Assembly (NCBI GenBank): GCA_033557465.1
Contig: CM066047.1
Location: 2,790,001 to 2,854,000 of the forward strand
Direction: 5' to 3'
Origin: Ichthyophis bannanicus
Taxonomy: Eukaryota > Chordata > Amphibia > Gymnophiona > Ichthyophiidae
DNA: 64,000 bases
Part shown: in pieces, positions 21,036-31,680 of the stretch
How positions within the stretch are numbered: the stretch's first letter is position 1
Layout: the number at the start of each line of letters is the position of its first letter
Notes under the pieces: model-generated
Told to the model about the DNA's origin: nothing
The model's input: the letters and a program-made list of their open reading frames with translations, nothing else
Database searches by the model: none
Translations under genes and position numbers: made by a program

Positions 21036-23570
21036 AACTGATAAGAATCCCAACGCAAGAAAATTGGACTTCCACATACATCCTGCTAGACCAGTTCAGA
21101 CTAGTGGGTTGTGTCCTCGTGCCAACAGATGGTGGGACAGAAAAATTCCCGTAGCTTTGTGACATCACCCTTGGTATAAAAACCCATCTCCCAAGGGGAG
21201 CTTCGGTATTTTTTTTCTGTGTCAGCAATTGGTGGACGTCTCCTAGCTCCTGGCATTCTCTGAGAAGAGATTTGGTGTCCTTGTAACTATCTTTGGTAGT
21301 TATGCACACTGTGGTGCCTCTTCTTTGCCGACAGTTTTCCTTCACTTTCCAGAGCTGCCCCTGGTCAAGAGGACCAGTAGAGCACCTCTGAAGGGAAGTG
21401 CTCCCGCTCGTGAGGAGCAGTTGCAGCTTTCCATTTGGACTGTTCAGCAAGCAAGACTTCTAGCAGCTAAGTCACCTTTTGTTATTTTTCTAACTCCTTA
21501 AAGTTTGTTTAAAAAAAAAAAAAAAACGTATTTGAGGACCCGGTTGCTGAGGCAGTTGTCGGGCAGTTTTTTGTTCTCCAGACCCTTCCTCCTTCATCTG
21601 TTCTTTCCTCCTTCGAGAGCAGTGAGTGTTTTATTTCTTTCGAGGTTCTCTTTTAAAGCAGCATCCCAATCTGGTTTTTGGCAGTATCTTGCTCTTCTGA
21701 CCGCATGCACCTCCCTTCCTTATTTGGTGTGCTCAGTTTTCTGCAGTTTCCTTTTTCCTGCTTCTCTTCATGCGATCAGTCAGCGGCTGCTTTCCGGCTC
21801 TGTTTTGCTGTTTTCACCATAATCTTTGTGCCGCGGCTGCCATGCTTTCTTCAGTCTGTTGATTTTTGTCTCCCCAGCTCTTCCTGTGACTTTTTCTTTT
21901 ATCCTGTTGTGAAAATGCTGCCTTCCCTACAGCGCTGCTTGGGCTGTGGGAAGAAATGTAAGACTTTGATAGGTAGTTTGTCTTCCTCCTGTGGTTGTGA
22001 TCAAGGGGGTCCTTCTGCATCTGCAGGTCCTGGTACCGGTAGCCTTTCCAGGTCTCTTGCTCTTGCTCCCTCTGGGTTACCTTAGGGTGATGCTGGATCT
22101 CAAGATACCTTTTCTCCGGTTTTGTTGCCTGAGCAGCCTGCTTACTCTCTACAACTCTCTATTCAGCCTATGCAGATTTCAGCGTACTGTTCTGATCTCC
22201 AATTTATGCAGCTATTCTGTCAGGCCTGGAATATGCGGCTTTAGGGGATTTCAGCTACTCTGACCGCCACTGATCCACCATCTAGAAAGCGTGCACGCCA
22301 AAAATGTGGCTGGAGCTTCTTTAGATCTGGCCAAGGATACCTCCTCTCCCCCAGGGGTCTGACGTCCTGCAAGGGAACATCGTGACGGTCCTTCAGATGA
22401 ATATTCTATCACTTCTGAGTCCAGCTGGGAAGGAGAGCTCTGCTACTGAAAGATGACCAGGAGCCTTGAGAAGATGGTCAGGATATCTATTTATTCTATA
22501 AGAGCTTCCTGCTCTCATTGCTCAAATTACGTAGGATCAGCACCTCTCGGACTCTCGAGTGCAACAGCCTTCAGATTCCTATTAACCTCAGACAGACCCC
22601 ATAATTTATATAATTTAATTTATTTGTAATAGTTTATTATATATAATTTACCAGCCAATTTTGCTATTATGCATAAGTTCATGCTGTTTACATTTACTTT
22701 TATTGTTACAAAATGTTCAATGTAAAACTAAGCTTTTGCTTTGTGGATTGTTGTTTATTGTGAACCGCAACTGAACTCTGGAAGTTGCGGGTTATAAATG
22801 TATGCTAAATAAATAAATAAATAAAATCATCATGGACATCAGGAAACCTAAGGCTTTTCCCTTTCCCCTGAAACTACAACAGATGGTCTCCTTAGAATGG
22901 ATTTCTTCTGTTGTGTTTCTATGCTCCACTTGTTGCTTGGGGCATGTTTACGTGTGATCTTGACAAGGGGTTGCATTTCCCTAAAGTAGGCGCCCTGGTC
23001 ACTGCAGTCAGTAAACGCACAACCATTCCTGTGGAGGGCAGCACTGCCCTCCGTGATCAGATAGATTGCAAAGTGCAGGGCCTCTTAACAAAAACATTTT
23101 CTAGTCATTGACCTTGGCATTGCAGGCCTCTGTTTGCAGAGTTCTCACTGCACGTGCTCTGCTCCGATGGCTACAGTCACTTCCAGATTATCTGGCTTTG
23201 CCTTGTTTAGAGTCTATCACTGCCTTTCTTGCAGATGCCTATTATGATCTTCTGCGCTTAACTTCTTGGTCTGTGAATGCTGCTACAGTGACTTGGCATT
23301 GGCTGTGATTCTGTCATTGGAATACAGATGCTGCTTCCAAGTCCCATCTCGCCAAGCTTCCTTTCAAGGGCCACCTTTTTCTTTTGTGAGGATTTGGAAA
23401 AACTTGTGAAGGATTTTGGGGGAAGTCAAGCCTCAACATTTGCCAAAGGATAAGTCCAAATCCAATTTTTGTCATCCTGCCACGTCATTGTCTGCATCCT
23501 CATCTTATAGAGTCCACTTCAGAGACGTTTGTCACTACTGGCCTTGCAAATCCAGTTCTTCTTCGAATAC
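21036..23570 (+). mobile_element. DIRS-type retrotransposon, 5' region and gag
   Basis: A promoter-like block with tataaaa at 21175-21181 precedes a long leader. Around 21910-22020 the frame encodes a Cys-rich segment, 'CLGCGKKCKTL...CGCD', as in DIRS Gag. After a SINE-like insertion, frames at 22911-23111 and 23108-23308 encode the conserved Gag core: 'AVSKRTTIPVEGSTALRDQ' and 'LTARALLRWLQSL'. This is followed by 'DAASKSHLAKLPFKGHLF' near 23330-23385. DIRS elements use a tyrosine recombinase rather than an integrase. The frame is broken repeatedly. The element resumes after a CR1-A copy with its recombinase at about 24956. Confidence 0.8.
22590..22826 (+). mobile_element. SINE/L2-type 3' tail inserted in DIRS gag
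   Basis: It ends with 'gttgcgggttataaatgtat' then 'gctaaataaataaataaataaa', the tail type shared by L2-C and the SINEs here. The surrounding Gag reading stops at its start and resumes just after 22826 ('MDIRKPKAFPFPLK'). The left edge is approximate. Confidence 0.6.
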
Positions 23571-24955
23571 GAATGTTGCCCATGACTGAAATGGAATTTA
23601 AAGGTGATGCTGCAGAAGAATTGGAAGAAATATAATACACTGGGAAGATGTATTACAACTATTCGATAAATTGAAGAGTAGCAAATCACATGGACCGGAT
23701 GGTATACATCCAAGGGTGTTGAAAGAACTGAAATATGAGATTGAAGACCTACTATTAGTAATCTGTGAACTGTCATTAAAATCATCTGTAACACCTGAAG
23801 ACTGGAGGGTGGCCAATGTAACGCCAATTTTTAAAAAGGGTTCCAGGGGTGATCCAGGAAATTACAGATCAGTGAGCCTGATGTCAGTACCTGGAGGGAA
23901 AATGGTAGAGAACAAAATTACTGAACATGTTATGGCTTAGTAGGAGACAGCCAATATGGCTTTAGACAAGGAAGGCCTTGTCTTACTAATCTTATGTTTT
24001 TTTTTAATAAACAGGTAGACAAAGGTGAGTCAATTGATATATAGTGTATCTGGATTTTCAGAAAGCCTTTGACAAGGTCCTTCATGAGAGACTCTTGATG
24101 AAATTAAAAAGTCATGGGATAGGAGGCAGTGTACTACTGTGGATCAGAAACTGGTTGGAAGATAGACAGCAGAGGATAGAGTGAAATGGCCAATTTCCCC
24201 AATGGACAAAGGTGAATAGTGGAGCATCCCAGGGATCTGCTGTGCCTGCTGCTTTTTAACATATTAATAAATGACCTGGAAATGGGAATAATGAGTGAGG
24301 TAATCAAATTTGCAGATGACACAAAATTATTCAAAGTTGTTAAAAATCCAAGAGGACTGTGAAAAATTGCAAGAGGATCTTGATAAACTGGAAGACTGGA
24401 TGTTCAAATGGCTGATGAAATTTAATATGGAGAAGAGCAAAGTTATGCACCTAGAAAGAACAACCCAAACTACAGCTACACGATGCCAGGTTCCACATTA
24501 GGAACCACCACCCAGGAAAAAGATTTAGGCATCATTGTGGATAATACATTGAAAACCTCTGACCAGTGTGCAGCAGTGGCCAAGAAAGCAAATTGAATGC
24601 TAGGAATCATAAGGAAAGGAATGGAGAATAAAACAAAGGATGACATCATAATGCCTCTATATCGTTCCATGGTACAACCGCACCTTGAATATTGTGTGCA
24701 ATTCTGGTCGCCGCATCTTAAAAAGGATATAGCAGAATTAGAAAAGGTACATAGAAGAGCCACCAAAATAGTAAAGGGGATGGAAGAATACCCCTATGAG
24801 GAGAGTCTAAAAGCGTTAGGGCTCTTCAACCTGGAAAAGAGATGGCTGAGGGGAGATATGATAGAGGTCTATAAATTAATGGATGAAGTGAAACAGGTAA
24901 ACGTAGATTGATTGATTGTTGACGCCATCAAAATATAGAAAGTCTAAGGGACATG
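23571..24955 (+). mobile_element. CR1-A LINE copy within DIRS
   Basis: This is a plus-strand CR1-A reverse transcriptase. 23671-23940 covers the start ('GPDGIHPRVLKELKYE'), about 24050-24330 the palm, and 24310-24501 and 24597-24911 the thumb and C-terminus ('[20 protein letters not shown]'). It is truncated at both ends and lacks the usual aagaacat 3' repeat. It may mark a deletion as well as an insertion, since the DIRS RT/RNase H expected here is absent. Confidence 0.85.
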
Positions 24956-26035
24956 CATCTCAAAGGTTACTCACCTCAAGTAGTGGTCACTCTACTATGG
25001 GCTCGACAGTCTTCTACCTCACGTGCCTATGCTCAGATCTGGCATCCTTTTTCTTCTTGGTGTTCTAAGAGATCCCTGTCCCTTTGGCATGTTGATATTA
25101 CAGACATTCTTTCCTTCCTTCAGGACAGATTTGATAAGGGTCTTGACATGCTTTCGGGGGCCTCTCCATGGGCAGTCTCTTGCTTCTCATGTAGACGTTT
25201 CCTGTGGGGCGTTTGCTCCCTGAGGCCCCCCATTCGTCCAATCATCCCTTCATGGGATCTGTCCATAGTGCTTCACGCACTCACCTGTACCCTGTTTGAG
25301 CCTCTCCGCAGGGCATCTCTCAAAGATTTGACTCTCAAAACCTGTTTTTCTTATAGCAGCAACTTCAGCATGGTGCCTTTTGGAGCTCCAGACACTTTCT
25401 TGCCAGGTTCCTTTTCTGTCTTTTTCCCCAGAGGGGGTTACCATTTGAACAGTGCCCCCTTTTCTGCCTTAAGGTCCTTTCGGATTTTCATGTCAACCGT
25501 TCAGTTGTGCTTCCTTCCTTTTTTAAGGAGCAGTCTTTGAGTGACAACCGGGTCCTTCAGTTGTTGGATATTGGTAGGGCTTAATGCTGTTACCTCAAAC
25601 TCACTAATATGTTTCATCTCTGATCACCTTTTTGCCCTGGCTTCTGGTCCACGAAAAGGAACGACTACTTCCAAAGCAACCATTGTGCATTGGATGAAGC
25701 AGACCATTGAGTCTGCTTATATTTCATTGAACAAATCTGTGCCCATAGGTCTTGGGGGCACATTCTACACAGGCCCAGGCTACCTCCTGGGCAGAATGCT
25801 CACAGGTAGCTCCGCAAGATATTTGCAGGGTGGCCACCTGATCCTCCCTCTCTACTTTTGCATGTCATTATCGCTTGGATGTCCAAGCTCCAGAAGCAGC
25901 TTGCTTCAGAGCCTCTGTCTTGAAAATGTGGCAGAAAGATGAAGAAATATCGCCCATCAGATTGGATGTCACAGGTTTGATTAAAAGCAATTTCTAAGCA
26001 CACCTTGATATTACATCTTATGAACTCAAGTAGGA
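24956..26035 (+). pseudogene. DIRS tyrosine recombinase, inactivated
   Basis: The frame at 24953-25540 begins with the core-binding region ('STSRAYAQIWHPFSSWCSKR', 'ITDILSFLQDRFDKGL') and continues with 'IPSWDLSIVLHALT' and 'ASLKDLTLKT'. These segments are characteristic of DIRS recombinases. Frameshifts follow. Near 25758-25805 the catalytic box I expect as H-S-T-R reads H-S-T-Q (CAG at 25770-25772), so a catalytic Arg is lost, consistent with CpG decay. The enzyme would recombine circular DNA intermediates into the genome. It is clearly dead here. Confidence 0.75.
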
Positions 26036-26400
26036 AACAAGGAAACATAGAAATGGACAGAAGAGAGAGATCATATGACCTATCCAGACTGCCCTTACAT
26101 ACAAACTACTGCAATCCATTTCTTTCCTTCAAAAATCTTCTGTTTGTCCCATGCTTTCTTGAATTAAGATACTGTCCCCGTCTCTACTACCTCCACTGGG
26201 AGACTATTCCACACATCTACCACTCTTTCTGTAAAGAGCTATTTCCTCACATTACTCCTGAGTCTTTCCCCTTTCACCCTCCTCCTATGCCCCCTCATTT
26301 CAGAGCTTTCTTTCAGTTGAAAGAGGCTATCCTCTTGTGCTTTTATGCCACAGAGGTTTTTAAACATCTCTATCATATAGCCCCTCTCCCACCTTTAAGT
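26036..26400 (-). mobile_element. CR1-B 3' fragment
   Basis: The minus-strand 3' end with gaaacatagaaatgg is followed by the tail and last part of the RT, including the inverse of 'WNSLPVEVVEMR'. It is severely 5'-truncated near 26400. Confidence 0.8.
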
Positions 26401-27385
26401 CTGTCCCCAAATGCCTACTGTCCCTTAGTGGAGCTAGAGTGTGAACGTCTCTAGGGTGTATCAGTAGATTTCCCCCTGGAGTTTTCCGCATGGAGGGAGC
26501 GGAAGAGGTCTTGTTCCTCATCAGAATCCTGACAGGTCGAGCACTTAGGTCTAACATCTGCAGCCCTTTTTTTTAACACAGACTCCTGCTTCTTTTCCTC
26601 ACTTTCTTTCCCCCTTTAGACCCCTACCTCTCCCCCCACCTCTAACTGCTGTGGACTCCTAAGGCTGCCTTCACAAAAAAATAAATAAAGATCAAGCAGA
26701 CAAGAGCAATTTAGCTGCAGAGGCAATTCAGCACAAAAGTGTATGATATCAGCTCCTCTGATCCTAGGCTCCCTGGGGTAAGTGTAGCTGCAATTGAATT
26801 CTGCCGCGGATCCATTCTTGGGCTTTTGTGCCTAAATTTGGCATCCACAGCCCATGCAGCTAAAAGAGAGACAAAACCAAGGGGGATGTAAGGGGGCTGA
26901 TCCTTGCTATAGCAGCTTTTCCGAGGCTCTTGGAGAGAACATGGTTCCCACCTCATGTCAGCTGAACCAACAGGGGAGGGGAACTGCAGTTCGGCGTAGC
27001 CACTGTTAACAATGCATCGGTATAGGCCACAGTCTATGGATAAGACGTGGTTTTCAATCCAGCTGTGACTATGTATAGCTGCTGGGGAGTAGCTTTGCAG
27101 CTAGGCCACGCAATGGAGGAATTTCATGCCAGGTCATAGAAGAAGCGGTCTCACGTTTGGCAAGTATTGGGTTAGTACTCAACTCTCTGTGCGACTGATC
27201 TAGAGGGACCAGCGGAGGTGGGTCCCACTCCCCCGGGCAGCAAAGGAGCTTCTCTGCAGCTCTCTACCACTATTTCAAGCACAGTCGTTCCAGTGAAGTT
27301 ATCCACAGAATATCACCAGTCACTGGTAGTGGCTGTCACTGCCTCCGCTTCGCCCACAGACTGCCCCAGTTCTCACCAGGCGTTT
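26401..27385. other. Unassigned sequence, possibly transposon-derived
   Basis: No family recognised. It is moderately GC-rich and has no coding motif. It could be an unfamiliar DIRS 3' part or host intron. Open frames at 26711-26956 and 27218-27421 carry nothing recognisable. Confidence 0.35.
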
Positions 27386-27721
27386 GTTCAGACAGTCTGT
27401 GGGCATATTCAGCAGCTCTAAGTGGTTAGTCCCACTGAATATCATGCTGACCCTGTTTTAGCCAATTAGCAGGTCTGATAACCGGCTAAAACATTTTGAA
27501 AATGCCTCCCGATGTTTTTTGTGAAAATATCTCCAACAGGTTTAATACTAGGGGCCTGGCATTCAAAAAAGTTGAGTTCCTAAATTTTGGCAACTATTTT
27601 AGATATCAAAATTTCCCCCTATTTTTAACCAAATTTAGGATCTTAGGGCCCGATACTGAAAAGGAGTAATGCAGTTAGCAGACATGCTAGCCATGTTAAT
27701 CCCCTTGGCCGGGATATTAAT
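27386..27721. repeat. 'gatattc' repeat G3 and adjoining 'cctaaattttgg' repeat
   Basis: 27390-27490 contains 'gggcatattcagcagctcta', 'ccactgaatatcatgctg' and 'gccaattagcagg', as in the other gatattc members. 27550-27680 holds 'aggggcctggcattcaaa', 'gttcctaaattttgg' and 'gggcccgatactgaaaagg', a second dispersed repeat type also seen near 38700-38960. Confidence 0.45.
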
Positions 27722-28870
27722 TAAGTATCTGGGCATAACACTAGGAAGAGCTCTGAACCTAAAATCCCACATCACCAAAACTGCAAACAAGGCATATCAT
27801 TGATTGAAAATAGTCAGACAAATCAAACCAGTGCTCCGTCAAGACCACTTCCGCACAGTGTGCCGAGCACTCATCACACCATTGCTTGATTATGGAAACT
27901 CACTATATCAAGGCCTTCCTCATCAGACACTACACCCACTACAGATGGTTCAAAACACCACAGCACGCATCATCACAGACACCCCAAGAACCGAGCACAT
28001 CACTCCCGTCCTACAACAACTACACTGGCTTCCAATGGTGGCAAGAGCTAAATACAAAACAATCATGATAATCTTCAAAATCATTCACCATCTCTCAGCA
28101 GACATACTCCAAAACGTTATAACAAGGGACAGCAGCAATAGACCAAGAAGAACCAATAACAACATGATTGGCACACCTGCAGGCTACCACAAAACCAAAC
28201 AAACAACCTCAAAAAGAGCACCATCACTACTGGCATCCACACTATGGAACTCCCTACCATTGAGCCTGAGAGCTTTAGAAGACCTCACAGACTTCCGCAA
28301 AGACCTCAAAACATGGTAACATAGACAGAAACCTATGAGCATTCAAGCAACATCTCTTACCCAAACAGCAACACTGCTACCTCCGCCAACTGAACACATA
28401 GCCATCCCATCCACACACACAAATTCAACACACCTCATCAGTAAATACCTCTATGTTAAATGTTACTTCAATTGTACTGTCTAAACATTGTCTAAATGTC
28501 TAAATACTGTTACGTAACTGTGCTGTCTAAATGATTACACGTACCCTAATGTTAAATGTCATCCTCCAGTTGTGATTTTATTTTTATTTATTTATTTATT
28601 TAACAGTTGCTTATATACCGCTACCTTCCACAGATCAGGTGCGGTTTACAGTGAACAAGGAATGAACAGATTTACAAGTCTGTTTTACATGGAACATTAG
28701 TTAACTAGGTACAATTTTGCTAAATACATTAAACATGAATGGACTAAATATGGTAAATAATTTGTTAAATAACAATCGAACTATGATGTGATGTGATGTG
28801 ACGTGACGTGGCCACCTTGATTGAAGGAAAAAGTGGCATACAAATCTGTCTAAATAAAATAAATAAATAA
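27722..28870 (+). mobile_element. L2-C LINE copy, 5'-truncated, split by SINE tail
   Basis: The frame at 27804-28319 (171 aa) covers the C-terminal RT: 'LRQDHFRTVCRALITPLLDYGNSL' blocks, 'HITPVLQQLHWLPMVARAKYK', 'STLWNSLPLSLRALE'. It ends 'FRKDLKTW'. An earlier frame gives 'IKYLGITLGRALNLKSHI'. The 3' UTR runs to 28865 with 'gtctaaataaaataaataaa'. A SINE tail interrupts it at 28571-28775. The C-terminal frame is long, but the RT catalytic part is missing. Confidence 0.9.
28571..28775 (-). mobile_element. SINE/L2-type tail nested in L2-C 3' UTR
   Basis: TTTA repeats are followed by 'acagttgcttatataccgct' and 'caggtgcggtttacagtgaa', read on the minus strand as a SINE tail. The host L2-C sequence 'ccagttgtgat' continues on the other side as 'gatgtgatgtg'. 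No tRNA head is present. Confidence 0.75.
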
Positions 28871-28889
28871 AACATTCCGTGGCACTAAC

Positions 28890-30064
28890 ATAGGCCATGC
28901 GCTCTTTTTCTGCCATCATGTTTCTATCTAGTCTGTCCTTCCATATCAATTACAACAGTCCCATTTTTCCTTTAGAGATCCTCTGTGTTTGTCCCATGCT
29001 TCCTTGAATTCAGATACTGTCCTCATCTCTACCACCTCCACTGGGAAACTATTCCACACATCTACTACTCTTTTCATAAAGAAATATTTCCACATATGAC
29101 TCCTGAGTCTATCCCCTTTCATCCTCATCCTATGTCCACTCGTAGCAGAACTTACTTTCAATCGAAACAGGCTCTTCTCCTGTGCATTTATGCCACGGAG
29201 GTATTTAAACATCTCATAAGAACATAAGATATTCCATACTGGGTCAGACCAAGGTCCATCAAGCCCAGTATCCTGTTTCCAACAGTGGCCAATCTAGGTC
29301 ATACATACCAAGCAGTTTCCCCGAAAGACACATATCACCTCTATCCCGCCCTTTCCTCTAAGGTGTACATATTAAGATCGTTAAGTCTGTCTCCATATGC
29401 TTTATAATGAAGACCACTAACCATTTTAGTAGCCACCCTCTGTACTGACTCCAGCCTGTTTATATCCTTTTGAATGTGCGGTCTCCAGAATTGCACACAA
29501 TATTCCAAATGAGGTTGCACCAGAGACTTATACAGAGGCGCTATCACCTCCTTTTTTCTGCTAGCTATTCCTCTCCCTATGCACCCAAGCATCCTTCTGG
29601 CTTTCGCTTTTTGTACCTGACTTTCACCTTTTGCATCTGTTTAGCCACTCACACCCAGGTCCCGCTCTTCTTTCGTGGAGAGAAGTACTTCACCCCCTAC
29701 ACTGTACCACTCTCTGGGATTTTTGCAGCCCAAATGTGTGCCCCTGCATTTTTTAGTGTTAAATCTCAGCTGCCAAATTCTTGACCATTCTTCAAGCTTA
29801 GCTAGATCTCTCCATTTTATCTACTCCTTCTTGGGTGTCTACTCTTGCAGATTTTGGTATCATCCGCAAAGAGGCAAACCTTACCCGACAGCCTTTCCAC
29901 AATATCACTAACAAAGATGTTAAAAAGAATCGGACCAAGGACAGATCCCTGCGGCATGCCACTGGTAACGTCCTCCTAGTCAGAGTGTGTTCCATTTACC
30001 TGTACCCTTTGTCACCTCCCACTCAACCAATTGATAATCCAGTCAGTCACTTTAGGGTCCATCC
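28890..30064 (-). mobile_element. CR1-B copy with terminal microinversion and nested CR1-A tail
   Basis: Minus-strand frames at 28946-29212 and 29341-29592 cover the RT C-terminus. Less intact sequence runs up to about 30064 through the palm region (inverse of 'FADDTKI' near 29858-29875). The final 38 bp (28890-28927) are inverted in place. A 118-bp CR1-A tail sits at 29215-29333. It is 5'-truncated where an L2-C copy begins. Confidence 0.85.
29215..29333 (-). mobile_element. CR1-A 3'-tail insertion, 118 bp
   Basis: It runs from 'cataagaacataagatattc' to about 'gaaagacaca', the last part of the CR1-A 3' UTR only. CR1-B sequence is contiguous across it ('aacatctca' then 'tatcacctctatcccgcc'). 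This is an extreme 5' truncation. Confidence 0.85.
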
Positions 30065-31561
30065 TCCCAGGGTTGCCCACACAGCTCCAGGAGCTCACCG
30101 CTGCCTTCACAAGCGCGTACACACACACACGTACACACACACACGTACACACACACTCGTGCACACACACACACACCTCTACACTGACCTCATCAGAGCC
30201 CTCTGCACTACCAGACACTACTCTGAGCCACAGCAGCAGTCTGGAATTGGAACTGCAACAGACGTCCCCATAGCCTAGAGGTAATCTCCTCTCGCGCTAC
30301 AGGGCTTAACCTTAAATCCAGCTCCTCCCAAGGCATATCTGCGCCTGGCAGGCCCGTGCCTGAGGGCCTCGCCAGAGGACTCTTTGGCGTTGCCCTTAGG
30401 CGTGGACTGCATCTCAAGCTAAACAAACCTGCCAAACCTATTGCAACACCACCACTACCGAGAGACGTAACACCAGTGGCAACCCCCAGGAAAGAACTCC
30501 TCCATGGACTGCAAACCCACGGACTACTATCCAGAGCTCAAGCACCCAACTCCAAAGAAGACTTTCATGCCAGAACAACTATGACAGACGCAAGTACTGC
30601 TTACCCAACACCCGGACTTTTTAACCTACCCTGAGGTACCAGACTTCAAAATGCACATTCACAATTACCTCTGTATACTCCTTCTACTCCTATACTTGTT
30701 TGTACCACAAACATGTTCCTCCCCACTCCTGTTACCACCACCCTCATTACCCATATTGTGCTCCCAACCTACCAGGCTTACAGCAAACCGAACAATCCAC
30801 AAGCGGATCCCATCGTTCATACAAATCAATACCAGCCTGCAGTCACACACTCACTCTACCTACCCTCCCCCCACACCACTACCAGCATTGAACTACTCAA
30901 TGACAGATCCATAAGAAACAAAACAAATACAATCATAGACCACTTACAACGTCACCAGACAGAGATTCTCTGTATCGTGGAGACCTGGCTAACTAGCACT
31001 GACCAAGTCATCTTGAACCAGCTAACCCCCTCCTCCTACACTGCGTTCAACTGTCCTTTGAACACACAAAAGGGGTGGAGGGGTTGTACTCCTCTCCAAA
31101 ACCCACCTCAGATTCAAAACTGTTACTATACAAAACAACAAACACTGCAACACTATCGTAATACAGAACTAGCATCTAGCCATCTGCCTCACCTACGGAG
31201 CCCCCAACGACCCTGCTGACGAACTCCCCACCACCCTCGAAATAGTGTGCACCGCAAACTATGCCCACAAACAACTGATTGTGCGGGGAGACTTCAACTT
31301 CAAATCCTTACCTGACAAATAAGCAGACTCTTTCCTCAGGGCATGGAGGCCTTACAATACACTCAACTCCTTACCACACCTACTCACCGACTAGGCTCCA
31401 CTCCGGACCTGATTTTTGTCCCAAATAGAATCCTACAAAGTTGCAAAGTAACAGCATAACCACACCCCTGGTCCCTGGTCACACCAATACCCTGGTCTGA
31501 CCACCACTCTATACAGTTCAGCATGGCCTACCCGGACACAACTATTCTGCAGAGTCCACAG
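30065..31561 (+). mobile_element. L2-C LINE copy, 5' part and endonuclease start
   Basis: This is the plus-strand L2-C 5' region. The frame at 30651-30914 has a hydrophobic N-terminal segment ('NYLCILLLLLYLFVPQTCSS') matching the equivalent part of the copy near 15300. Then 'LLNDRSIRNKTNTIIDHL' and 'EILCIVETWLTSTDQVI' mark the endonuclease start (30713-31219). Downstream endonuclease blocks are frameshifted up to about 31555. A CA microsatellite lies at 30118-30177. The element is interrupted by CR1-B and resumes near 35846. Confidence 0.85.
30118..30177. repeat. (CA)n microsatellite
   Basis: acacac runs are interrupted by gtac and cgtg within the 5' part of the L2-C copy. Confidence 0.95.
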
Positions 31562-31680
31562 TAATCATAGAAACATAGAAATATGACGACAGAAAAAGAC
31601 CACATGGCCTATCTAGTGTGTCCTTCCATATCAACAACTACAACAGTCCCCTTTTTTCCTTTAGAGATCCTCTGTGTTTG

